Positions 1-8,117 of a DNA stretch of 64,000 bases are shown one piece after another; position 1 is the stretch's first letter; each line of letters begins with the position of its first letter. Below the pieces are notes generated by a model. It was not told the origin of the DNA, did not search any database, and saw only the letters and a list, made by a program, of their open reading frames with translations. Position numbers and translations under genes: made by a program. Source of the stretch: Bacteriovorax sp. PP10 (lineage in GTDB: Bacteria; Bdellovibrionota; Bacteriovoracia; Bacteriovoracales; Bacteriovoracaceae); assembly GCF_035013165.1 (NCBI RefSeq), contig NZ_JAYGJQ010000001.1, positions 1,860,001 through 1,924,000 of the forward strand. Direction: 5' to 3'.

Positions 1-792
1 CATTTTTAAATAGACCTTCGCTAGAATGACTGTGTGTTGGTAGCGAGGACGAGGTAAAATAGGGAAGAGGTTATTAATCCATTTTACATAATTCATTACC
101 TGAAAAATTCTGGTTAAAAAGCGTGTGTTAAAATTTCCCTGATAAGTTGCAACTCCTTTATCATTTAAGTTGTAGTAAGGACTTTTTCCTTCTGACCATT
201 GAATATAGTCTTTAAATCCAATGACTCTTTCGATAAGAAAATCATAATGATTATAGATAAATGTTCCTCTCGACTCATGGATCGTCTTTTCCCATGGAAG
301 AAATTCCATCATTGCCAATGTATTATTTGGCCCTGCCCCCCTGATGCCCCAATTATAGGGGCGAGTGCCGGGGATTTTTTGTGATAGCAGAACTGGAAGC
401 GTGTTTTCAATTGAAACACCATCACCGAATGTATTTGAGTCACCGGCAACTATAAGATGCTCACTAGGTTGTTTTGGAATGAACTCTGCTGGGATTTTTC
501 TCAATCCTAACTCTGCACTTTCATATGTGACATCAAAGGTCACTTCATTACCCACTTTTGAGATATGTCGAGTCGTCGTAAATGGGGAAAAAGTATTAAT
601 TGAATATTCGATACTGAGACCATAGTCACGAGGGAGCGGTGGCTGTTGGGTGTAAAAAGAATTTTCAATTGTGTAGCCGCGGACTGTATATGTAGAGTGG
701 TTCTCAATAATAGGCAGTTTGGAAGGTGAATTTTCCTGCGCGAATGAAACGTAGCTCAATAAAAGAGAAAAAAGTAGAGTCAGGTATTGCAT
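1..792 (-). CDS. SGNH/GDSL-type hydrolase, secreted (partial, runs off left edge)
   Basis: An open frame of 264 codons runs from an ATG at 792 to the window edge without a stop, so the C-terminus is missing. The first 18 residues form a signal peptide (Leu/Ser-rich core, cleavage after SFA before QEN). Near residue 110 there is a GDSN motif inside LIVAGDSNTFGDG, which is block I of SGNH hydrolases and holds the nucleophilic Ser. The other blocks (G, N, H) cannot all be checked because the gene is cut. It is divergent from the carbamoyltransferase at 904. SGNH proteins accompany NodU/SxtJ/DUF5989 genes in other genomes, so a role in esterifying or de-esterifying an envelope glycan or lipid is plausible. 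That role is inference. Confidence 0.75.
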   Translation of the reverse strand, partial: MQYLTLLFSLLLSYVSFAQENSPSKLPIIENHSTYTVRGYTIENSFYTQQPPLPRDYGLSIEYSINTFSPFTTTRHISKVGNEVTFDVTYESAELGLRKIPAEFIPKQPSEHLIVAGDSNTFGDGVSIENTLPVLLSQKIPGTRPYNWGIRGAGPNNTLAMMEFLPWEKTIHESRGTFIYNHYDFLIERVIGFKDYIQWSEGKSPYYNLNDKGVATYQGNFNTRFLTRIFQVMNYVKWINNLFPILPRPRYQHTVILAKVYLKM

Positions 793-903
793 AAAATAAT
801 TTTAAATAGAATTGATGAAAATGTATACTGAGTTTTTATTTATTGTAAGTTGCAATTATGAGTAATAGACTTAAAAGATTACAACTCTTCGATAGAAAAT
901 TAT

Positions 904-2673
904 ATGTATACACTGGGCATTTCATGTTTCTACCACGACGCTGCGGCCGCTTTACTTAAAGACGGCCAAATCATTGCGGCCGCAGAAGAAGAACGCTTCA
1001 CCAGAAAAAAGCATGACAGCTCTTTCCCTGAACACTCAATCAATTACTGCTTAAACGAAGCCAATATAAAGCTGACTGACATACACTCAATCGTCTTCTA
1101 TGACAAACCCATCTTGAAGTTCGATCGCTTACTTGAAACTTATTTCACCAGTGCTCCATCAGGACTGCCGTCTTTTCTAAGAGCAATCCCTTTATGGATA
1201 AAAGAAAAAATCTATTTCAAAAAGCTTTTAAAAGACGGACTAAAAAAGTTTACGACTGGAAAACACCCACCATTATTTTTCAGTGAGCATCATCTTTCAC
1301 ACGCAGCTTCGGCCTTTTTCCCATCTCCTTATGAAAGCGCAGCTATCCTTTGCATTGACGGAGTCGGAGAGTGGGCAAGCACCAGCGCCTGGGTAGGACA
1401 TAGAAACGACATTAAACCATTATTTGAAATCCAATACCCACATTCATTGGGTCTGCTTTACTCAACATTCACAGGCTTTCTGGGATTCAAAGTAAACTCT
1501 GGCGAATATAAAATGATGGGTCTTGCTCCTTACGGAAAACCAATCTTTAAGGATTTAATCCTAAAAGAAGTCATCGCTATTTTTGAAGATGGAAGTTTCC
1601 AGCTTAATTTAAAATATTTCAATTTCACTTCAGAAACTGGAATGTACACGGAAGACTTTGTTGAACTTTTCAACAATCCCCCGAGAAGAAGCAATGATCC
1701 TATTACTCAATTTCACAAAGACCTGGCGGCTTCAATTCAAGCAGTCACTGAAGAAGTAGTGATTCATCTTGCTCGTGCCGTAAAAAAAATGACGAATCAA
1801 AAAAATCTCGTCATGGCCGGAGGAGTGGCATTGAACTGTGTGGCCAACGGTGCACTCATAAAATCCGGTCTCTTTGACAAGATCTGGGTTCAGCCAGCTT
1901 CAGGTGATTCAGGAGGCGCACTTGGTTGTGCTCTGGCCTATTACCATTACCATTTAAAACACGAGCGAGTTGTTTTAGAAAATGCTCAACAAGGCTCACT
2001 TCTAGGCCCGGCATTTACCTCTCTCGAAATTAAGCGCATGTTGAATAAATATAATTTTAAGTTTACGGAATTTCAAACCTCAATGGAGTTGGATGAAGTT
2101 TTAGTAAGAGATCACCTGACAAAAGATAAAGTCGTAGGATTTTTTCAAGGCCGTATGGAATTTGGTCCTCGTGCCTTAGGATGCAGATCAATTATTGGAG
2201 ATGCAAGAAGCCCAGATATGCAGTCTGTAATGAATTTAAAAATTAAACAACGAGAGTCATTCAGACCTTTCGCTCCTATCGTTTTGAAAGAAGATGTAGA
2301 AGAGTATTTTGACTGGAAAAAAAGCGATGAGAGTCCTTATATGCTTTTTACTACGCAAACAAAAACTAAAAACCTTCCAGCGATCACTCACGTAGATGGT
2401 TCAGCAAGACTTCAAGTGGTAGATCGAAATATCCATACTCGTTTACATGAACTTCTGATTGCTTTTAAGAAGGCCACTGGTTGCTCTGTCCTTATCAATA
2501 CTTCATTTAATGTCAGAGGTGAGCCTGTCGTATGCACGCCTTTAGAAGCATTAAAGTGTTTTATGACCACAGATATGGATACACTTATTTTAGAAAATGT
2601 TCTGATTGTAAAAACGAATCAACCCCAATCTGTTTTAGATACTAAATGGGAGAGCGCTTATGCAGAAGACTAG
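904..2673 (+). CDS. NodU/CmcH-family carbamoyltransferase
   Basis: The 589-residue protein has the two-domain layout of O-carbamoyltransferases (NodU, CmcH, TobZ, SxtI), which use carbamoyl phosphate and ATP to carbamoylate a hydroxyl group. The N-terminal ASKHA-like fold begins GISCFYHDAAAALL, followed by the metal-binding EHHLSHAASA motif near residue 130 and the phosphate-loop-like PASGDSGGALG near 345. The C-terminal domain carries GRMEFGPRALG, RESFRPFAP and LINTSFNVRGEP. Length is normal for the family. The ATG at 904 has only a weak ribosome site. The stop overlaps the SxtJ-like gene by 14 nt, so the two are co-translated. The acceptor is unknown; the neighbouring membrane and SGNH proteins suggest an envelope glycan or lipid. 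Confidence 0.93.
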   Translation: MYTLGISCFYHDAAAALLKDGQIIAAAEEERFTRKKHDSSFPEHSINYCLNEANIKLTDIHSIVFYDKPILKFDRLLETYFTSAPSGLPSFLRAIPLWIKEKIYFKKLLKDGLKKFTTGKHPPLFFSEHHLSHAASAFFPSPYESAAILCIDGVGEWASTSAWVGHRNDIKPLFEIQYPHSLGLLYSTFTGFLGFKVNSGEYKMMGLAPYGKPIFKDLILKEVIAIFEDGSFQLNLKYFNFTSETGMYTEDFVELFNNPPRRSNDPITQFHKDLAASIQAVTEEVVIHLARAVKKMTNQKNLVMAGGVALNCVANGALIKSGLFDKIWVQPASGDSGGALGCALAYYHYHLKHERVVLENAQQGSLLGPAFTSLEIKRMLNKYNFKFTEFQTSMELDEVLVRDHLTKDKVVGFFQGRMEFGPRALGCRSIIGDARSPDMQSVMNLKIKQRESFRPFAPIVLKEDVEEYFDWKKSDESPYMLFTTQTKTKNLPAITHVDGSARLQVVDRNIHTRLHELLIAFKKATGCSVLINTSFNVRGEPVVCTPLEALKCFMTTDMDTLILENVLIVKTNQPQSVLDTKWESAYAED

Positions 2674-3055
2674 AAAAGCACCTTCTAAAAAAGACTTAAG
2701 AGTTTTTGCATTAATTGTTGCAGGCGGTTTTTTATTAATTGGTTGGGGAATCCCAGCTTTAAAGAACCATCCGATGAATCCTTATCCTGTAAGTGTTTCA
2801 GCAGCCGTTTTTATCTTAGGCATGTTAGTTCCAAATTCTCTTATCAAACCAAGAGAGTATTGGATAAAAATCGGCAATGTTCTGGGGAGAATCAACAGTA
2901 CGATTCTCTTTACACTCGTTTTTTTCTTAGTGTTTACTCCTATCGCACTTCTTTTTAGACTCTTTGGCAGAGACAGACTCCATACTCATTTCAGATCAGT
3001 CAAATCTACAATGGTCATGAAACAAGAAATTTCGCCTTTCAACGAACCTTTCTAA
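2660..3055 (+). CDS. SxtJ-family membrane protein
   Basis: This 131-residue protein has three predicted membrane segments: a Val/Gly/Leu-rich one at about 15-34, one at about 46-60, and a strongly hydrophobic one at about 82-102 ending in ALLFRLFGRDRL. The basic segment between the second and third helices (KPREYWIKIGNVLGRIN) matches the SxtJ family, which sits directly after NodU/CmcH carbamoyltransferases in saxitoxin clusters and in many unrelated genomes. The biochemical function of SxtJ is not known. The gene begins inside the end of the carbamoyltransferase gene (14 nt overlap). Its TAA stop overlaps the stop of the convergent DUF5989 gene. Confidence 0.8.
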   Translation: MQKTRKAPSKKDLRVFALIVAGGFLLIGWGIPALKNHPMNPYPVSVSAAVFILGMLVPNSLIKPREYWIKIGNVLGRINSTILFTLVFFLVFTPIALLFRLFGRDRLHTHFRSVKSTMVMKQEISPFNEPF

Positions 3056-3204
3056 AAGAATGTATAAACGAATGGTGCAACGGCAGTTCCTTGAGCATAA
3101 ATAATCAAGGCACCAAATAAAATCAAAAATACGAGGATTGGTAAGAGCCACCATTTTTTATGGCGGCCCAGGAATTTAAATAGATCTTTAAAAGTTTCAA
3201 ACAT
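3052..3204 (-). CDS. DUF5989 (SxtK-like) 50-residue membrane protein
   Basis: A short frame of 50 codons reads MFETFKDLFKFLGRHKKWWL, then a hydrophobic helix, then YAQGTAVAPFVYTFF. The pattern FL-x-x-x-KKWWLLP, one membrane helix and QG-A-APFIY at the C-terminus is the DUF5989/SxtK signature. These proteins normally sit next to SxtJ and a NodU-type carbamoyltransferase, which strongly supports the call although the frame is short. Here the gene is on the opposite strand, tail to tail with the SxtJ-like gene: the stops overlap at 3052-3055. It starts 16 nt downstream of the ABC permease stop, so it could be read as the last gene of the zinc operon. The ribosome site is weak. Confidence 0.82.
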   Translation of the reverse strand: MFETFKDLFKFLGRHKKWWLLPILVFLILFGALIIYAQGTAVAPFVYTFF

Positions 3205-3220
3205 AAATAAAGTTTAAAGA

Positions 3221-4477
3221 TTATAGTTTAATAGTCAACCCATCTTGAAGCGAATTTAAGTAAGCTTTTATCGCTGGAATTAATCCGGCAAGAGTTCCTA
3301 CAACGTAAATTGCACCAAGGTACATCCACTCTGTTTTTGATAGAGCTTCGATTGGTAAATACACTGAAAAGTTTGACTCAAGCCATGGAGAAACGAAGTA
3401 TAAAAGTCCGTACATTGATAGCACACCTAAAATACATCCCATTAAAACCAGGAAGCTTGATTCGTAAATCAGAAGTAAGAAAATATGGCGGGCACTTGCT
3501 CCAAGTGATCTTAAAATCGCCATCTCACGTCTTCTTTCATTGATAGAAGTATAAAGTGAAATAAGAATACTCATTACACCTACTAAAAGAACGCATAAAC
3601 TTACTAAGAAAAGAATCTGTTCAACATAACCAATCGTCTCCCACATTTCTTGTAATGAAAGAGCAGGGATGATGGCCATAACCGGCTCAGCTTCGTATTG
3701 ATCAATGTTTCTTCTCATACGCAAAACTGCGATACGCGACTTTAGTTTCACCATAAAAGAAGTCAGCTGAGTCACTTCGATGTTTTCTTTTTTGAATCGA
3801 TCAGGATTAATCGCTTCTCCACTTGGCATACCTGTCTCCCATCCAAAGTGGATCGCTTCCATCCCTTGAAGAGTGATGTAGACCCCAGTATCAATCGGAG
3901 TTTGAGTAGGAGAGATGATCCCTACAATTTTAAAAGGTGTATTGTCGTGAGAAAGAATCGATTCAGCAGAAAGACCGTGAGAGATAACAATCGGGTCTCC
4001 AACTTTATGCTTATACTTTTTTGCGACTTCAGATCCAATCACAACATCGAATGTATCAGTAGGGACGCGTCCACCTTCAGAAATTTCGACTTTGCGATCT
4101 CCTCTGAAGCGGTAGTGTTCATAAAAGTTCTCATCAGTCGCGACAACTCTGAAACCTCTGTATGCATCCCCTAATGAAATAGGAATGGTCCATTCCACCT
4201 GTGGATTGGCCTTAATATCATTATATGTCGATATTTTGATGTTGTTGACGGCACCACCAATATGAAAAACAGTATAAAGAAGCAGCTGTAACGGGCCACC
4301 TTTTGCACCAACGATTAAATCCGTTTTACTAATAGTATTAGTAAATCCATCGCGGGCACCGTTTCTGATACGCTCAATTCCTAAAAACAATGTCACTGAC
4401 AATGCAATCGAGAGAACGCAAAGAAAGCTGGTGAATTTTCTATTTTTAATTGATTTATAAGTTAAAAAATTAATCAT
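3221..4477 (-). CDS. ABC transporter permease, LolE/MacB (FtsX) type
   Basis: The 418-residue inner-membrane protein has one N-terminal helix (about 16-33), a periplasmic MacB-PCD-like domain (about 40-270), then three C-terminal helices (about 285-310, 330-360, 385-405) forming the FtsX domain. Between the last helices is the coupling motif INERRREMAILRSLGAS, typical of type VII ABC permeases. The start overlaps the ATPase stop by 8 nt, giving a two-gene transporter. LolE and MacB relatives extract lipoproteins or drive envelope efflux. In DUF2796-containing zinc loci such a pair is presumed to serve metal uptake or ZrgA-related transport. The substrate here is inferred from context only. 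Confidence 0.88.
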   Translation of the reverse strand: MINFLTYKSIKNRKFTSFLCVLSIALSVTLFLGIERIRNGARDGFTNTISKTDLIVGAKGGPLQLLLYTVFHIGGAVNNIKISTYNDIKANPQVEWTIPISLGDAYRGFRVVATDENFYEHYRFRGDRKVEISEGGRVPTDTFDVVIGSEVAKKYKHKVGDPIVISHGLSAESILSHDNTPFKIVGIISPTQTPIDTGVYITLQGMEAIHFGWETGMPSGEAINPDRFKKENIEVTQLTSFMVKLKSRIAVLRMRRNIDQYEAEPVMAIIPALSLQEMWETIGYVEQILFLVSLCVLLVGVMSILISLYTSINERRREMAILRSLGASARHIFLLLIYESSFLVLMGCILGVLSMYGLLYFVSPWLESNFSVYLPIEALSKTEWMYLGAIYVVGTLAGLIPAIKAYLNSLQDGLTIKL

Positions 4478-5141
4478 GGTGGTTGATCTCAGGAAGGGAA
4501 ATTGTTCTGGAGAAGTAAGACTTTAAACGTTCGTCATGAGAAACAAAGATAAGTGTAAACTTTTTCTTTTCCCAAACGCTCATTAGAAGTTCCATAAATT
4601 CGCGTGTATTTTTTTCATCGAGAGCACTTGTGGGCTCATCAGCGATAATCATTTCAGGATTACCGATAAGAGCTCGTGCTGCAGCCACTCTTTGCTGTTG
4701 CCCGATTGAGAGGTCTGTGACTTTTTTGTTGATGTGTTCACGAAGCCCAAGGGAGTCGATTAATTCCTCAGCTTGTTTATCGTAATCTTCCAGCGCTCTC
4801 TTCTTATTAATCAAACAAGGAAGAACGATATTCTCCTTTACTGTCAGATAAGGAATTAGATTAAAAATCTGGAAGATGTATCCGATTTTTTCTCCACGAA
4901 GGTGATCGCGTTTTGATTGCGTGAGTTTCGTCAGGTCTTGCCCCAACACTGTCACTTCACCAGAATTTGCTTTTAAAACACCGGCGGTAAGATTGAGTAG
5001 GGTACTCTTCCCGTGACCTGAAGGGCCGTAGAGGAAAACCCTCTCGCCACTTTCAATATCAAGCTGGTCAATATTAATGACCAGCTTGTGAGATTGATTA
5101 TAAGAAAAAAGACACTTTTTAAGACTGATAGCTTTCGTCAT
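4470..5141 (-). CDS. ABC transporter ATPase, LolD/MacB type
   Basis: The 223-residue nucleotide-binding subunit has Walker A GPSGHGKST (about 40-48), a Q-loop in YIFQIFNLIPYLTVKEN, the signature LSIGQQQRVAAARAL, Walker B MIIADEPTSAL and the switch His in FVSHD. Length and the FNLIPYLTV segment place it with the LolD/MacB/FtsE group that works with FtsX-type permeases. It precedes and overlaps the permease gene by 8 nt and follows the DUF2796 gene after 16 nt, so it belongs to the Zur-headed operon. The hydrolysis residues are all present, so it should be active. Confidence 0.92.
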   Translation of the reverse strand: MTKAISLKKCLFSYNQSHKLVINIDQLDIESGERVFLYGPSGHGKSTLLNLTAGVLKANSGEVTVLGQDLTKLTQSKRDHLRGEKIGYIFQIFNLIPYLTVKENIVLPCLINKKRALEDYDKQAEELIDSLGLREHINKKVTDLSIGQQQRVAAARALIGNPEMIIADEPTSALDEKNTREFMELLMSVWEKKKFTLIFVSHDERLKSYFSRTISLPEINHHD

Positions 5142-5157
5142 TTTGTACTTCTAAAAT

Positions 5158-5727
5158 TTATAGTTTAACTTCTTCAACTGCTTTAGCATTAATAGACTTA
5201 ACTTCTGATCCAACTAGATCAATAGAGAGTTTTTTAATGTGTGGGTAGCTCTTCTTTAATGAAACAACAACAGTTTGACCTTTTAAATCTTGAGTACAGA
5301 TGATTTTAGCTTTTGCTTCAACATCACTGTGGATTCCAGATTCTTTTCTCTCACCTTTTTTTAATTTCGCTTGAGCTTCTTTTGTCTCTTCTTCGTCAAT
5401 TTCTTGTTTGAAAGAAACTTCAGATGATGTGCATCCTAGTTTTTTATCAAGAACAAATAATTTTGTTAAAAGATCTTTAGTCCAAAGAGATTCGGCATCA
5501 TTAAAGGCCTTTTTTTCTTTAGCTGTAGAAGGCGTATATTCAAAACCAAAAAATGATTCTGCTGGCCCATCAAGGTCTAAGTCAATCGTTTTTCCTTCGA
5601 CTGCCATTCCTAATTTGATGGCCCCATGCTCATGAGCGCCAAGACCTTTTGCATGATCATGGTGACTTGCTGCTAGAGCAACTGAAGATAGTAGTAGTGT
5701 TGAGAGAATTAAGGACATTTTTTTCAC
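5158..5727 (-). CDS. DUF2796 protein, ZrgA-like zinc-associated secreted protein
   Basis: The 189-residue protein starts with a signal peptide (MKKMSLILSTLLLSSVALAA), followed at once by a His-rich stretch HHDHAKGLGAHEHG and the family motif AIKLGMAVEGKTIDLDLDGPAESFFGFEYTP. DUF2796 proteins include ZrgA, part of a Zur-regulated zinc uptake system in Vibrio; the His cluster is a plausible zinc site. An acidic/Lys-rich stretch lies at about 115-130. The start is a GTG at 5727 with an AAGGAG site 7-8 nt upstream, and it overlaps the TGA of the DUF3299 gene by 4 nt. Its place in an operon headed by a Fur/Zur regulator supports a zinc role. Confidence 0.85.
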   Translation of the reverse strand: MKKMSLILSTLLLSSVALAASHHDHAKGLGAHEHGAIKLGMAVEGKTIDLDLDGPAESFFGFEYTPSTAKEKKAFNDAESLWTKDLLTKLFVLDKKLGCTSSEVSFKQEIDEEETKEAQAKLKKGERKESGIHSDVEAKAKIICTQDLKGQTVVVSLKKSYPHIKKLSIDLVGSEVKSINAKAVEEVKL

Positions 5728-6188
5728 GGGTGAACTCCTTTTGGTGCCGCGGTAGGCGGCGGTGTAAAATCTTTTAGTTCTCTGATTTTGATTCCTTCCA
5801 TTTTAAAAGAAGATTCAAGGTCAGCATTCGCTTCCACAGCGAGCGTTCCCGTAAGCTCGATAGGATAGAATGAAGGCTTAATTTTTGCGCCTTTTTTCAT
5901 TTTTACCAGGACAAGTTGATTAGCTGGTGGAGGTGGTACGTGCATACATGCAGGCACGTATGGCATGAATAAAAACTCCACCACTTCCTTAGCTTCGTAA
6001 TCAAGCGGCATCATAAACCCTTTGATGCTGATTTCTTTACCTAAGATTTTTTGTAGTTCTGGTTTGATAACATTTTTTTTAGTTTTAGTGTCGAAGTCTA
6101 ATGACTTTAGTGTTTCCCAAGGGACTTCAGCAGCGAAGAGAGTGTTTGTCATGATGACAACAAATAAGGCAGCAATAAATTTTTTCAT
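5724..6188 (-). CDS. DUF3299 periplasmic protein
   Basis: The 154-residue protein has a signal peptide (about 1-19, cleavage near LFA-AEV) and the DUF3299 core: EISIKGFMMPLDYEAKEVVEFLFMPYVPACMHVPPPPANQ is split here as the G-FMMPLDYE and PACMHVPPPP motifs. The invariant Cys-Met-His before the proline run looks like a metal or redox site. DUF3299 proteins often sit with DUF2796 and LolDE-like transporters in zinc-responsive loci; the biochemical role is unknown. The start has an AAGGAT site and lies 4 nt after the Zur stop. Its own stop overlaps the next start by 4 nt. Confidence 0.83.
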   Translation of the reverse strand: MKKFIAALFVVIMTNTLFAAEVPWETLKSLDFDTKTKKNVIKPELQKILGKEISIKGFMMPLDYEAKEVVEFLFMPYVPACMHVPPPPANQLVLVKMKKGAKIKPSFYPIELTGTLAVEANADLESSFKMEGIKIRELKDFTPPPTAAPKGVHP

Positions 6189-6192
6189 GATT

Positions 6193-6639
6193 TTATCCTT
6201 TAGAACAAGACTCGCATACTGCGAAGAACTCCAGTCTGTGTTGAATATCTCTGTAACCTTTCTTTTGAAGATTCGTTTCGATTTTTTCCATTAAACACTC
6301 ATGAAAAGATTCGATCTTTTTACAAATTTTACAAATGATGTGGTGATGGTGGTGGTGAGGATCGTTAAACTCGAAATGGGCCATGTCTTTTTCAAGAAAT
6401 GACGTATTCACTAACTGGACTTCGACAAATTGATTTAGGCAGCGGTAGATCGTGGCCTGGTCGCAAGAATTTTTTGGCAATTTTTTCAGGATTTCTTCTG
6501 CTGAAAACGGACCATGTTCTTTTAGTAAGAGACCCAAAATACTTTTTCTCGGGGCCGTCACTGACAGTCCTTTGTCTTTAAGAAGTTTGATGCACAAAGC
6601 ATCTCTTTCTAGGTCTTTTTTTGGATTTAATATCCCCAT
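6193..6639 (-). CDS. zur: Fur-family regulator, probably Zur
   Basis: The 148-residue protein has a winged helix (about 20-85, with GPFSAEEILKKL and the recognition segment DQATIYRCLNQF), then the His-rich metal site HHHHHHIICKICKKIESF and a second CxxC at the C-terminus (CESCSKG). Two CxxC pairs forming the structural zinc site plus the His cluster are typical of Fur/Zur/PerR. Zur is preferred because the genes behind it are DUF3299, DUF2796 and ABC genes. An ATG at 6639 is chosen because GAGG lies 5 nt upstream; a GTG two codons earlier has no good site. It heads the operon and lies about 45 nt from a perfect palindrome that it may bind. Confidence 0.85.
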   Translation of the reverse strand: MGILNPKKDLERDALCIKLLKDKGLSVTAPRKSILGLLLKEHGPFSAEEILKKLPKNSCDQATIYRCLNQFVEVQLVNTSFLEKDMAHFEFNDPHHHHHHIICKICKKIESFHECLMEKIETNLQKKGYRDIQHRLEFFAVCESCSKG

Positions 6640-6682
6640 ATGCACCTCAATATTAGGTTTATACTATAGGGAAGTGCGGGAG

Positions 6683-6701
6683 TTTGCAAGTTAGTTGCAA
6701 A
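6683..6701. promoter_or_regulatory. Candidate Zur/Fur operator (7-5-7 palindrome)
   Basis: A perfect inverted repeat TTTGCAA-GTTAG-TTGCAAA lies in the divergent spacer between zur and the gene at 6756. On the minus strand its TTGCAA half sits where a -35 element would be, upstream of a TATAGT/TATAAA-like -10. Position and symmetry fit a repressor site controlling the zur operon. That Zur itself is the ligand is inference. Confidence 0.6.
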
Positions 6702-6755
6702 AACATATTTTACCCATTTCAACACTTTTTTTAGTTTTGGTTTAATATTAACGGT

Positions 6756-8117
6756 ATGGAATTAAAGATACTTTTAGTCGAACCAAATGAATCAGTAGGC
6801 GATGTAATAGCGAAGAACCTCGAACGAGAGTTCGGGGCCAAAATTGTCCATTTTAAGAGTGGGTCAGAAGCTATTGAGTCTGTGAAAAAAGGCGATTATT
6901 ACGATCTTTATGTCGTTAGGAATAGTTCTCTGGAAACAGTAGAACACCCAATTGAGCAGATTGCAGCGCTCTTTTTAAACGTCATTTACGATAACTCTTT
7001 AACAACTCCGCTGATTGTTATCGGGGAATTCGAGCACACTTACAAAAAATATGCGATGGTTTCAGACCGTCTACGTATTGAAGAGTTAAATCGTCTGGTG
7101 CTTAAAGCGCTTAATCTAAAAAAAGAAGATTTCAGTCACATGAAACTTCCGGATTACGTTTCTTTTCAAACTAAATATTTTTATCTTATGACTTTATGTC
7201 CATGTGATGTCTACATTAAGCTGGTGAAAAAAACCGGTGATGAGTACGTAAAACGCCTGCACTTTGGCGAGAGTTTTACTAAGGACGATTTACATAAGTA
7301 TGAAGACCTGGGACTGCAGGAATTTTATATCTTAAAAGAAGAGCGTGAGCTTTTCATGAATGGACTCTTAACTCAATCTCTAAGAAATTTACGTGCACCA
7401 CACACGATGGATGAAGCTGTTGTGATGACAGGTGACTCTTTCGTCATTAGTAGTGAGTTGATTAAATCTCTGGGAATCAGCACGACTTGTATCGCGATGG
7501 TTGATCAGACTGTTCATCAAATGAGGGCGCAGATTACAAAGACTGATAAGTTGGGAAGTCTTCTTCGCAAACTTTTAGATAATCAATTAAGTTATTCATA
7601 CCGCCGCTCTTACCTTATATGTCTTATGGCCCACGCACTTATGCCCAAGATGGAATGGGGAAGCAGTGACCAGCAGGCAAGTTTGTTAGAAAAAATTTCG
7701 ATGGTGAGTTTTTTCCACGATATTTACTTAGAAGATGAAAAGCTTTTAAAGATCATGGATCTTGAAGGACTTCGTAAAGCAAACCTTTCTCCGAGAGAGC
7801 GCGACTCTGTTTTAAATCATGCCAACAAAGCAGCTCTTCTTGCTCAAACTTACCCAAGACTTCCTCAGGGTGTCGACATCATTATTAAGCAACACCATGG
7901 TGTTTCAAATGGTGTAGGTTTTCCAGAGGCCTTAACTGCAGGTATTTCTCCGATGGCCGTATTTTTTGTGGTTGTTGAAGACTTCGCCACATGTATTTTA
8001 GAGCACAACGATTTAGACAATTTCACGAATATTCTGAAATATCTAAAACAGCGCTATCAATTGCCGACCTATAGAAAGATCGTGGCGGAAATTGAAAATC
8101 TTGTAACGAAGAAATAA
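6756..8117 (+). CDS. Degenerate receiver plus HD-GYP-like protein
   Basis: The 453-residue protein starts with a receiver-like fold (about 1-120: KILLVEPNESVGDVI), but the acidic pair is EPN instead of EDD and the position of the phospho-accepting Asp reads VVRNSS, so it is probably not phosphorylated. The C-terminal half (about 260-450) resembles an HD-GYP domain: HD at FFHDIYLED, a helix with LNHANKAA, and IKQHHGVSNGVGFPEAL in place of the canonical HHE-DG-GYP. Loss of the Glu and GYP residues suggests weak or no cyclic-di-GMP hydrolysis. This architecture is frequent in predatory Bdellovibrionota, where HD-GYP proteins can act as binding or polarity factors. The stop abuts the convergent MipA gene. 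Confidence 0.7.
   Translation: MELKILLVEPNESVGDVIAKNLEREFGAKIVHFKSGSEAIESVKKGDYYDLYVVRNSSLETVEHPIEQIAALFLNVIYDNSLTTPLIVIGEFEHTYKKYAMVSDRLRIEELNRLVLKALNLKKEDFSHMKLPDYVSFQTKYFYLMTLCPCDVYIKLVKKTGDEYVKRLHFGESFTKDDLHKYEDLGLQEFYILKEERELFMNGLLTQSLRNLRAPHTMDEAVVMTGDSFVISSELIKSLGISTTCIAMVDQTVHQMRAQITKTDKLGSLLRKLLDNQLSYSYRRSYLICLMAHALMPKMEWGSSDQQASLLEKISMVSFFHDIYLEDEKLLKIMDLEGLRKANLSPRERDSVLNHANKAALLAQTYPRLPQGVDIIIKQHHGVSNGVGFPEALTAGISPMAVFFVVVEDFATCILEHNDLDNFTNILKYLKQRYQLPTYRKIVAEIENLVTKK

Noticed and set aside
365-625. Plus-strand frame near the left edge
   Set aside because: It lies antisense to the SGNH hydrolase, which has a signal peptide and GDS motif in the minus-strand frame.
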